Shown: positions 55,027 to 64,000 of the stretch, piece after piece
Layout: every line of letters begins with the position of its first letter
How positions within the stretch are numbered: position 1 is the first letter of the stretch
Assembly (NCBI GenBank): GCA_965153355.1
Contig: OZ231127.1
Coordinates: forward strand, 75,950,001-76,014,000
Length of the DNA: 64,000 nt
Direction: 5' to 3'
Source: Flaccisagitta enflata
Taxonomy: Eukaryota; Chaetognatha; Sagittoidea; Aphragmophora
Translations under genes and position numbers: made by a program
Notes under the pieces: generated by a model
The model's database searches: none
What the model was told of the DNA's origin: nothing
What the model saw: the letters and a program-made list of their open reading frames with translations, nothing else

Positions 55027-56192
55027 GTAACCGCAGGGACCGACAAAATTTTCAGCTGCCAACAAGCGAAATTTCTTACTAGCTACAAAATACAAAATAT
55101 TTGTATCATTTTTCATTTGATGATTTTCAAGATATAATGGAAAATTGTATAAAAGAAAACTGTTTTTATTGATATGACAGTATCTTTATAAACCTATGAT
55201 GAATTTTTGGTTTTAGATTATTTTTGCAAGGTAAATGACTGTTTTTGTTGGCATACATAATTATAATGTTACTACTAAATGATTGCTTTTCTTCATTTCT
55301 CTTCTTTTTCAGTCTTGTGCATATAGAATATGCTAGGTGTCTACAAGCATTGCTTGCGTGCTTGGGCACTTTTTCGTACCCTGGCCGTAGCCGTGTATCC
55401 GTTCTCGGTTTCTAGTCAACACTCATTGATTTGGATCAGGAGTGCAGCTATATCAGGAGGATCAGGAGTGGAGCTATAAGTTCTGTTCCGTGCAAACATC
55501 AACTGAGGGGGCCAAACGAAGAATTGACAAATGTGGCTGTCTCATGATCAAATCTTGCCTTTGGATTGTGCCGCAAACTGGCGTTATTGATCGTGAAGAA
55601 ACTGTATATATACAATTAATAAGAACCAAACGCAAAGCTACTAAAGTAATTCGCGATTATTACATCGATTTTTTTCACATAGAATGCATTGTATCAGGTG
55701 GTCTTTAAGAGTACAAATGGAGAAATTTCCCGACCTATTTCCAAATTTCCCGAACAATTTCCCTTCACCAAGTTAGGAAATTAGAAAACGAGGTCATTAG
55801 ACCTAAGTCGGCTACGTCGGCACTTTCAAAAGATTCAGGCAGACGGACAGAGAGACAAACATTTTTTTTAGACATTTGAAATGGCTATATACTCTTTTAA
55901 GTTTTTTCTTTACTTTTCTAATAGTAACTAGTATACATATTCAGAGCCATAAAAGATGCGATTTAAACCTTAAAATGACTTTGTGAAGGAGGGATGGATG
56001 GATGGACGGACCAAAAAGTGGCATAAACTTAAAGAGTCTCGTAGCTAAAAATTCGAAACCCGCGTTCGAAAAATAAAAAAAAATGTCTCCATCCTTGGCA
56101 TGAAAACGATTTGGGTACTAAATTTCAATCAGCAGTGACAATTTTCAAAATTACAAAATTGATTTCTTTGGGTCTTTATGCATTTGACGTTT
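55027..56192. other. AT-rich spacer with P fragments
   Basis: GTAGCCGTGTATCCG at 55388-55402 is a scrap of the P end. GGATGG/GGACGG units near 55990-56012 are another scrap. A frame at 55442-55708 shows no family features. Confidence 0.45.
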
Positions 56193-57992
56193 CTACTCGA
56201 TTCTCGATGCCTTTGGATATTGTTTCATCAGAGCGTCAAACTCCAACGAAATTTCCTCGATGTTGCTTTCTTCTTTGTTGCAAATGATTTTGTGATCATT
56301 CCAATCGTTTTCTTGGCATTTCTTCGAGCAGTAACACTCCTTGTTACATCTTTTACAATACTTGAATTTTGTATCAATGACCCCTTGGGGATAGCGGACC
56401 TCAGAATTCTTATTTCTCTTGGCTGTTGTCACAGGACTAGCATAGGCGCCAGATTCTGGCCCAGCTCCTTCATCACTGTTTTCCCTCAACTTGCTTTCCA
56501 TATCCTTTTTCCACTTGGATCCTTTTGTTTTGCTCTTTGTGTCGACGTTGATTGACCGCGGCTCAGCCGCTCCGCACCACCCGCAACTCTTGTATCTACC
56601 GTCGTTACGAATCGCGCGCTTCCCCTCGTGGGTTAGCCCGTTTGCGTCGATTTCAGCTTTTATCTTCTTCGTGAATTGACTCTTACTTTCCTTCCTGTAT
56701 GATGGCGCCCTTTCATACAACAAAGCTTCATGCCCGATTTTCAATTCATCAAAATCATCATCGATTTTCACTGAGTTGGCATCCAAAAGATATTTCGTCT
56801 CCAACCCTGCCTCCATTCGATTGTTCCTGAATTCAACAGAACCTTTCAAGTTGTTGCTCATGTGAATCAAATATCTCGTGAGGAAAACGTTACCATAAGC
56901 TGAAATTGAGGTCGTCAGTTCAGATTGTATGGCAACGTGACATGTGATGTGGTTGTTTTCCAATTGCAGTGTCGACCCTTTCGTGACTTTTATTGCAACT
57001 CCCCCGGAAGGTAGATTCTGGAAGGATTCTAGAAGGAAGGCTCCTGGAAGGTAGATTCTGGTGTCTTTAACAGTCAAGGAACTTTTTGTGAACACTAACA
57101 TCCGGACGCTTTCTTGCCTTTCATCTTGACCAATGATGGAGCATCTTTTCAACTCTACTTTGCTGCTTCTCGTGATCGTCCATTTATGGCAATTTTCAAA
57201 AACAGTATTGGTAACTGATAAGGAGGAATCATCACCTACGTCTACGCACTGAGACATAGATTTGAACATGCATTGTTCCTCAAACGTCATCCTGGCACCA
57301 TTGCGAAGGATGCATCCCTCTAAGCAATTTTTGACGCATGATTTTTTCATGTCAAGCCGCGTTTTTCGTCCAATTGCTCCCACGGCAATTTTTTCTGGTG
57401 CGCTTATGCTCACATCCTCCAGGGCAACATGCGCTCCATCAATTACTGAAAACAATGGAGTACCCATGCCCACATCCATGGGCAACTTGCGGTTGAAAAT
57501 GTATGATAGGTCTATAATAGTTACATTTCTGAACTTTATCCGTTTGTCGCCTTCGATGTTTATCTGCTGCATTATGACCAAAACCAGATAAACATTCCGA
57601 ATCCCGATGATTTCCACGTTGCAATTGTCAAAAAGTTCGCTGAGGCCAGGGTTGAAGGTGTCCACGTAAATCCCTTCGTCCACAAAAATGGTATAGTCGG
57701 AGGTGGAGTCATTTGACTTGTTTTCACTGATGAAATCAAACGCGTGCCAAATGAAAGGTAACACAACGGGTGGGCGACTGAGTGCTACTCCGATTGATCT
57801 GAGCTGTGATAAGGGATAGTGTATCTGTTGGTAAGGATTTGGAGTCATCGGAGAGTTTGGAGTGACGAAGATCACGTTTTCAGAGTTGAAAGGGGGAGAC
57901 CGCAGACTCGCGTGTTGAAAGTCTAGATCCTTGGCCGCAGCCTCGATGGCTCCCATCATCGACACCAGGTTCTGATGAATGGTCGGATCCAT
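56193..57992 (-). CDS. Beta-helix-like protein with C-terminal MYND zinc finger
   Basis: 599 residues from the first in-frame ATG to TAG, with no intron. Residues about 95-395 are a run of short beta-strand repeats with Asn, Thr and Cys at turns (for example VEIIGIRNVYLVLV, LEDVSISAPEKIAV, VELKRCSIIGQ, LQLENNHITCHVAI). This is the look of a right-handed parallel beta-helix (pectate-lyase-like fold) and suggests binding and not catalysis. The C-terminus is a MYND finger: C470-x2-C473, then C546-x2-C549, C555-x3-C559, x7, H567-x3-C571, with the usual Tyr-Cys and Gln...Trp. MYND fingers bind proline-containing peptides, so an intracellular adaptor role is inferred. The gap between the first two Cys pairs is 72 residues, far above the usual ten or so. 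Upstream the frame stays open to an acceptor-like CCACTTGCAG (exon start 58019), so a 5' exon may exist. Confidence 0.85.
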   Translation of the reverse strand: MDPTIHQNLVSMMGAIEAAAKDLDFQHASLRSPPFNSENVIFVTPNSPMTPNPYQQIHYPLSQLRSIGVALSRPPVVLPFIWHAFDFISENKSNDSTSDYTIFVDEGIYVDTFNPGLSELFDNCNVEIIGIRNVYLVLVIMQQINIEGDKRIKFRNVTIIDLSYIFNRKLPMDVGMGTPLFSVIDGAHVALEDVSISAPEKIAVGAIGRKTRLDMKKSCVKNCLEGCILRNGARMTFEEQCMFKSMSQCVDVGDDSSLSVTNTVFENCHKWTITRSSKVELKRCSIIGQDERQESVRMLVFTKSSLTVKDTRIYLPGAFLLESFQNLPSGGVAIKVTKGSTLQLENNHITCHVAIQSELTTSISAYGNVFLTRYLIHMSNNLKGSVEFRNNRMEAGLETKYLLDANSVKIDDDFDELKIGHEALLYERAPSYRKESKSQFTKKIKAEIDANGLTHEGKRAIRNDGRYKSCGWCGAAEPRSINVDTKSKTKGSKWKKDMESKLRENSDEGAGPESGAYASPVTTAKRNKNSEVRYPQGVIDTKFKYCKRCNKECYCSKKCQENDWNDHKIICNKEESNIEEISLEFDALMKQYPKASRIE

Positions 57993-58025
57993 CGCTTGAG
58001 CACCGCTTGGCCAGAAGTCCTGCAA

Positions 58026-58403
58026 GTGGCAATTAGGAGTGAGGGGGGAGGGCCGAGGGGATATTTATCAGGGAAGTATACAATTGAGTCGCTTTTGATT
58101 TTTCCCCTCCTGCCTTTGATTTTCTTCCCTGCGACACGACGCGTTTAAAATCTTTGATTTCTTCCCCATAAAGCAATAAAACAGTGTAGTTAAGGTTTAA
58201 ATAGTGTTAAATTGTGTTTTACTAACTAGTTTTTATGATTTGGAACTGTCAAAAGTGATATTTTACCCAATTTTCTTTTTTTCTCTTTTTCCCCCTTTCA
58301 TTTCCTTCCCCATCTCTAAATCCTTTGATTTCCCCTCCCCCCAGGGGGGGAGAGGAAAACTCAATCATATACACGCTTGATTTATATTGTAAGCAAATTA
58401 GAA
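58026..58403. other. Upstream flank of MYND gene
   Basis: Pyrimidine-rich stretches on the plus strand (58095-58350). No promoter motif can be assigned with confidence. Confidence 0.4.
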
Positions 58404-58538
58404 CGAATGATTGGACATTCATCTACTCCGTATACCAAACAAAATCATGTTTGTGCATGACCTTGATTAGTAAAAGGACTTAGTTTTGTGCATGATTTTG
58501 ATTAGTATACGTAGTAGATGAATTTCCAATTATTCTTT
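58404..58538. mobile_element. Short hairpin MITE-like palindrome
   Basis: GAATGATTGGACATTCATCT, ACTCCGTATACCAAACAAAA and TCATG at the left return inverted at the right (CATGATTTTGATTAGTATAC, GTAGTAGATGAATTTCCAAT). Length is about 135 bp, with no clear target duplication. Confidence 0.65.
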
Positions 58539-60187
58539 TCATGATCACGAAGAAGAAAGCGATGAACTGGAGGCTAAAATCCCGCAAAACATTACCCAAG
58601 GCTCAAGCTCAAAATAAAAGACGATTCCCAGGAAAGATAAAATTTACGTGCACGCGAGTCTGTAAACCTTTCGTTGATTTCCCGTCGGTAACAAACCTGA
58701 TTTTTAGTGACTATGCATCTTGATCGCAGAATGTGTCCGGTTGCTCCTGTTTTGGCCTAGTTCGATTCTATTCTGTGTTATTTGCTTTACCTAGTTTGAG
58801 GAAATGATGTTAAAGACACGGCAGTGTATTCATGTTTTTTTCCTGTAAAACAACCATGCTTTTTACCTAAACATTGGTTATGTCAAGTTTGCATGAGCAT
58901 ATGTTTATCGTGGGTGTTAGAGCATTTGGCACGTGAGGACTATTTGTTGGAAAAGAAACGAGACAGATGTTCCTATGAACTGTGAGGAGATTTTGGAGAT
59001 CACATTGGCGTTTCAGAAAAGTGACTCGCATTACTCTTTTTTTAGGTCGAGACGCCCCTCTAATAATTTCGTAGCGAAAAGTCGTCTCTTTCCATTTGAT
59101 TTTAGAAGACTTTGACACAATTATAACTCTTCTTATCAATCTCGAAGTTTCCGCCCAACCAGTTCGAGTTAGAACTTTGAACTGTGCGGTTGGGTTAAGT
59201 CTGATTAAACGGTCATTTTTCGAAAAATTGAAATCATTTTTGCGAACTCATTTTGCTGTGCTTAGTGCGATGGATTTTAGAATGGTCAGTTCGAGGGCGA
59301 AGCTGCTGTGAACTTTCCCTGGGTTCCAGAGTTCCGATCATTTGCAGTCCTCCTCAATGTGAATTGCGTTAAGTCGGAAAGTTGACGAACAAAAAACATC
59401 ATTTTCATCCATTTTTTAGGTGTAAAACACACTTAAAGCGTTTCCATTTTGTTCCCTTCATCCTTTACACCAGTGGGGGAATAGCCCAGGTACCTATCAA
59501 CATGCTTGAACCGATTCCAAGTCAAGGAATAAGAAAGAAATAGCAAAAAACTATTTGGGAAATGCCACCAAAGGAAGAATCTAGCGTTGCGACATCTTCC
59601 TTCCACTTGAGTGTGATATCATAGTTTCTTCATATGATATAGACCCGGAGACTAAATAATCGGTCGTGGGTGGTGTCATAGACCGACGGTATGACTACTT
59701 ACATTCGCTGGTATTTACTCCCAGCCAAAAAGCAAAAAATCCCTAAAAATATGTACCTCTCTCTGGTTGCGAAGCCAATTTGCATATTAAGAGAAGTCAG
59801 GGAATTTAGATGTTTTGTATTATCATTAGTCACTCAAAAACAAAACCGCCTTTTAATCTTTGTCAGGTGGAACCCTGACCATCATTAGGTCTCAAAAATT
59901 CACCCTCCCGAAAGTTAATTTCCACTTATTTTGACCTTACTCCAGAAAAAAGACCAAGGGTGACAACTGTTGATAATATCATTTCTTGGACGTAAATTTC
60001 TAAGACAGTCTCTACGAGGCAAATTTTGCATTTCCAAGAACATAGCTGTGATCTCTAGTGAATGTAGAACAGAGCCATGTGTTTATTTTTTAATTTTGTG
60101 CGTTTCTATGCAAACTTAGACTTTTACGCGAGAACACTCAAATAGAATTTTGCAGATTTTGTTTTCGGAATTGAACGATAAGAAGAT
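58539..60187. other. Unique intergenic sequence
   Basis: No supported gene or repeat. Frames of 60-90 codons here have no recognisable content. Confidence 0.5.
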
Positions 60188-60188
60188 G

Positions 60189-60560
<372 letters not shown>

Positions 60561-60685
60561 AGATGAGAAGACGGGAAAGAAGAAGAAGCCGAAGAGAAGT
60601 GAGCAAGGAACAGAAAGAAAAAAAGGAAAAACAGAAGGATAGGAGGAAAAAGAAGAAGCAGTGACCTTTTCTTTCACTTCCCCTG

Positions 60686-60728
60686 CCCAACCGCATGCGA
60701 CTGGGGTAGCCGTGTATATGGCCTTGTT
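60686..60728 (+). repeat. P-family end fragment
   Basis: CCCAACCGCATGCGACTGGG, GTAGCCGTGTATATGGCCTT and GTTTC match the right end of P repeats. The rest is missing. Confidence 0.7.
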
Positions 60729-61700
60729 TCTTCTGCTAGTTGCAATTCTGCGTTGATCATGTGCATGTCGGGTAAGTGTATTTGTGGCTCATGTCAGATA
60801 TGACGCAGTTCGCGTGAAGGCAAATTTTTCTGTTACACAGGTTTTTTTCAATAATTATTAAAAGAAACATAATATTTTGTTGTAATTATTTATAACCCCA
60901 AATAGAAAAAACTGTATTTAGATAAAAATTGAAAATATTTTTTAAAAATGTTTTAGGCTAAAAATAGAGTAAAAAAAATGAATTCTTTACAGTAGTAATC
61001 AAAATATAATAAAAAAAAACTGAATTCTTTACAATAATAATCAAAATATGTTCTTTACAATAGTAATCAAAATATAAAAAAAGGATAATTACTTTTGGTG
61101 GCATTGAATCAAAAGATTATACTTGTATTAAACTTTTTAATGACACACTGAATTGAATAAAGCAAAAAAAGATTATCTGAATAAATCAATAAATATTGAA
61201 TATTCAATTATTTTAGGCATTAGGTATTAGGCTGAACACAACAGTTAAAAAATTAATCCTTATTTATAGTTTTATAATTAAGATTCATAAAAAAATCATG
61301 TAGTTCAATAAGATAAGTTATTTTTAACTTAAAGATACATTGAAAATACAATTTTTTCAAGATAGTTTGGTTTCAAAAGCTGATTTTATTCCTCTTTTAC
61401 TATATAAATATACTTACCTGAGTTGTAGCTAACAAAAACTTTTCTTTATTCAAATTAAGTTAGCATCATTTTGATAATTATTCTAATTTACATTTTTGAA
61501 TGTGGCTCCCAAACAAAGACAGATTTTGCATTGATTTTTTTATTTTCTAACACTCCTAATATTATTCTACAGGACAGTAAAAAAAAATTCACAATAAGAT
61601 AAACTTGATTTTTTTCACCCTTTGACCGAGCAAATTTTGTCTTCGTTCGCACTGTGACTTAAGCAATTCACTTATACGTAACCTGATGTTTATTTTCTTT
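60729..61700. other. Very AT-rich intergenic sequence
   Basis: Short local duplications such as TTCTTTACAATAATAATCAA and its variants (60983-61078). No gene is seen. Confidence 0.5.
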
Positions 61701-61710
61701 TTTTCTTTTT

Positions 61711-61906
61711 TTAGTCGCGTGCATGCAACTCTACACCCCACTTTGTCCATCAGTCGGTTGGTTGGTCGGTCGGTCATTCACGCTTTACTTTTTTTATGAT
61801 TTTCATTTTATGACCTCACTGCACCTGCCTAAATAGTCTAGTGACCTCAAATTTGGCCCCTTCCCACCCGCACGCGACTTCAGTAGCCGTGTATCCAGCC
61901 TTGTTT
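61711..61906 (+). repeat. P-family repeat, full length
   Basis: TTTAGTCGCGTGCATGCAAC, TCTACACCCCACTTTGTCC, GGTC/GGTT tract, CACGCTTTACTTTTTTTATG, TTTTATGACCTCACTGCACC, CCCACCCGCACGCGACTTCA, GTAGCCGTGTATCCAGCCTT. It aligns end to end with 26021-26227 inverted. Confidence 0.88.
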
Positions 61907-61921
61907 TTTTTCTCTTTGGAC

Positions 61922-62125
61922 TTTTTGCCATCTTTCACTTTCAGTGGGTGTCGGTTTTTGCCGTCTTTCACTCTCAGTGAGAGTTGCTTTATGCTGTCTT
62001 TCACTCCTAATGGGTTTTGCTGTTTGCTATCTTTCACTCTTAGTTGGCTTTTGTTTTTGCCATCCTTCGCTCATAGTGAGTTTTGTTATTTGATGTCTTT
62101 CACTTTTAGTAAGTTTTAGTTTTTG
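61922..62125. repeat. ~36-bp minisatellite, six units
   Basis: Units contain TTGCCATCTTTCACTCTCAG and GGGTTTTG. As 36 bp is 12 codons, minus-strand frames look like VKDGK repeats. Confidence 0.85.
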
Positions 62126-62344
62126 CTGTCTTGTATTTTTTGTATCTTTTTTTTATATTCTAAATAATTTTTATGAAATCTAATAATCACCTGCAATTCA
62201 CATATTTGACGACAGCCACTGGTTCTTCCTCGTGATTGGTCGAAATCGGTCTCACCCCCCGACGTCAGAGAAAGAGACGAAGAGAGAGGGAGGGACATAA
62301 AAAGACAGAAAAGATAATAAAGGAAGGTGAATAGAAGGCGAAGG

Positions 62345-62417
62345 GACGTCGTGCATAACCATACTACCATATTGTCGTTTATATTAACCGAGAGTGTTCC
62401 CGATTGGTTCGTCATTA
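62345..62417. repeat. 76-bp satellite, left part
   Basis: ACCATATTGTCGTTTATATT, AACCGAGAGTGTTCCCGATT and GGTTCGTCATTA match the array at 63762-64000. The array is broken here by MITEs. Confidence 0.85.
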
Positions 62418-63015
62418 CTATCTAGAGCAAAAATATATCAACAAAATAAGCATAAGTCTATTGGTCATTAGAGGATTTAGAAAAAAATCTATAGAATAAG
62501 CCATATACTCAGTTTTACCATTTTGAGCTTCAACCACTACCTCTATAGAGATTTTTTATGAAATTTAAGACAAATACTTAGTACCAATGTATTATAACTT
62601 CCCATGTCTTCAATATGTTTTAGACCATTCTTTCGTCACTACCATGTTCTTGCTGTTGTGTCATTTGCCCTCACAATAACTCAGTGGGGTTGAAGTAAAC
62701 CAAGAAAGTGTTTGGCGTTGTATCTAAGACCAAAAGTCAGAGGAATTAACCTCCAATTTATCTAAGAAGGAACTGTTTTACCACAATTAGAAATACAAAA
62801 GAAACAAGATGCAATATTTTCATCATTTTTCAAATGAAGTGTTGATATTATTTCGCTTCTCATTTTTAAACACCTTGAGCTAGATGAATGCGGTTTGCAG
62901 CATTGTGTCAGAAATTCGAAATAGTTTCAGAATCTCACTGATTTTTATATTGGTTTTTCATTTTTAGTGGAGCTATTGCTCTAAATGCTTGTTGATATAC
63001 TTATGCTCTAGATAG
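62418..63015. mobile_element. TA-flanked MITE in satellite
   Basis: The ends CTATCTAGAGCAAAAATATA with TCAAC return inverted at the right (GTTGATATACTTATGCTCTA then GATAG). TA is outside both ends (62416-62417, 63016-63017). It is 598 bp and non-coding. Confidence 0.82.
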
Positions 63016-63017
63016 TA

Positions 63018-63761
63018 ACAGTCAGTCCCAATTCCGCATTCATCCATGTAACCATATCTCATCATCTTACGAGATAAAGCAACTTCGTTTATCTAGGCAT
63101 GTGTCGGTATATCGACAACAAACAATCATGTTTCCGGTTTTATTCGGTCACTAAAAACGAAATGACAGAACCATTAACAAGCTCTGATTTTATTCATTCC
63201 TTTTTTTCCTACCGAATACTTAAATGATTGGTTGGATTAGAAAAAAAGAATGATGAAAAAAATCCAATAGTATGATCGAATAGAACAGCATTCCAAAAAG
63301 AACTTCTTCTAAAACTTAAGTGGCGTAATCAGCAGAAAATCATTTAAGACCGTAAATAAGACTAACGGCTGATTGAAGTCATTCAAATTTTAGATAAGGC
63401 ACAAGCAAAAAAAACCCTTTGAATATCATATACCATCTAGCTCATAAATATACGGACACTTGATAAGCAGCATCAATTTTGGAGAGGTGCTGGGCTATAA
63501 TAAATTGAGTTACTGACACCAGATTAGGCCCATTTCAAAGAGTTGTTTAAAAACTTTCAAATGCGACCAATCAGGGGTCAGCTACTTAATTTGCTTAAGC
63601 GCAGCACCTTTGTAAAGTTGATGCTCATTTTCAGGTGTCCGTATATTTATGAGCTAGGTAGTATCGATAAGCCGACATATGCTCAGATGGAATAAGTTTT
63701 GATATGCCGAAATATGTTGAGATACGACTATATGGATAATTGCGGAATTGGGACTGACTGT
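63018..63761. mobile_element. TA-flanked MITE, ACAGTCAGTCCC ends
   Basis: ACAGTCAGTCCCAATTCCGC at the left returns inverted at the right. TA flanks at 63016-63017 and 63762-63763. It shares the left TA with the preceding MITE, so the two were inserted back to back. CAGT-like ends and TA suggest Tc1/mariner. Confidence 0.82.
63433..63658. mobile_element. Nested TA-flanked MITE
   Basis: CTAGCTCATAAATATACGGA and CAC near the left return inverted at the right, and GCATCAA/TTGATGC continues the arms. TA is outside both ends (63431-63432, 63659-63660). It is 226 bp and sits inside the 63018-63761 MITE. Confidence 0.82.
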
Positions 63762-64000
63762 TAAGCCAATTGGCCAAGCAACCATCACCATATTGTAAAG
63801 TATATTAAACGAGAGAGTGTCGTTACCATTGGATTGTCATAAAGCCAATTGGCCAAGCAACCATTGTCATATTGTTGTATATCAACCGAATGAGAGTGTT
63901 TTCGATTGGATCGTCATTAATCCATTTGACCAAGCAACCATTGTCACATTGTTGTATATTAACCGGGTGAGTGTGCTTCCATTTGCATGGTGATTAAGGC
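63762..64000. repeat. 76-bp satellite, right part
   Basis: Three units begin near 63762, 63841 and 63917: AAGCCAATTGGCCAAGCAAC, CATATTGTTGTATAT, AACCGAATGAGAGTGT, CGATTGGATCGTCATTA. It runs off the window. Confidence 0.9.

Overview
This is a repeat-dominated eukaryotic nuclear window. The evidence is spliceosomal-type donor and acceptor sites next to open frames, a MYND-finger gene, an LTR retrotransposon and many terminal-inverted-repeat elements. Long di-, tri- and tetranucleotide arrays are unusually dense. No conserved housekeeping gene, rRNA or tRNA was recognised, so I cannot name the taxon; a protist, alga or invertebrate would all fit.

Layout. 0-5.5 kb: a palindromic element (331-981), an exon rich in Thr tracts (about 1006-1806) and very long microsatellites. 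5.6-11.2 kb: a tandem duplication of about 2.75 kb that includes half of a large low-complexity coding exon. The full exon runs on from copy 2 to about 13.89 kb and has one in-frame TAA inside a CAA tract. 13.9-22.2 kb: dispersed repeats of two abundant local families, called here P and R, a hAT-type MITE nested in a P copy, and a TA-flanked MITE nested in the end of a Tc1/mariner transposase relic. 22.9-25.5 kb: a TIR-bounded element whose body is mostly satellite DNA. 28.0-29.6 kb: a Gly-rich then Ser/Thr-rich exon with an acceptor and a donor. 30-42 kb: more P and R copies, microsatellites and two foldback elements. 42.4-48.0 kb: a complete LTR retrotransposon with identical 447-bp LTRs that carries gag only. 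48-56 kb: AT-rich non-coding DNA with a 176-bp satellite. 56.2-58.0 kb: a minus-strand gene for a beta-helix-like protein with a C-terminal MYND finger. 58-64 kb: AT-rich DNA, a duplicated compound AG/AAG array, and MITEs inserted in a 76-bp satellite.

The genes do not form a pathway. The window is best read as a record of nested mobile-element insertion. In several places the host repeat preserves the empty site, so insertions can be dated relative to each other. The best candidates for something undescribed are the gag-only LTR element with an Arg/Asp-rich tail, the R family (an internal palindromic 20-21 bp minisatellite between long inverted ends) and the satellite-filled TIR element.

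P family: an end reading TTTAGTCGCGTGCACGCGAC, then a CCGT/GGTC tetranucleotide tract, and an opposite end resembling CGGTAGCCGTGTATCCGGCC followed by TTGTTT. R family: a head with TGGTCAGCGATACCCG, then GGGCAGCGGCCCC, a minisatellite, and the reverse complement of the second block. All coordinates and similarities were read by eye; nothing was computed or searched.
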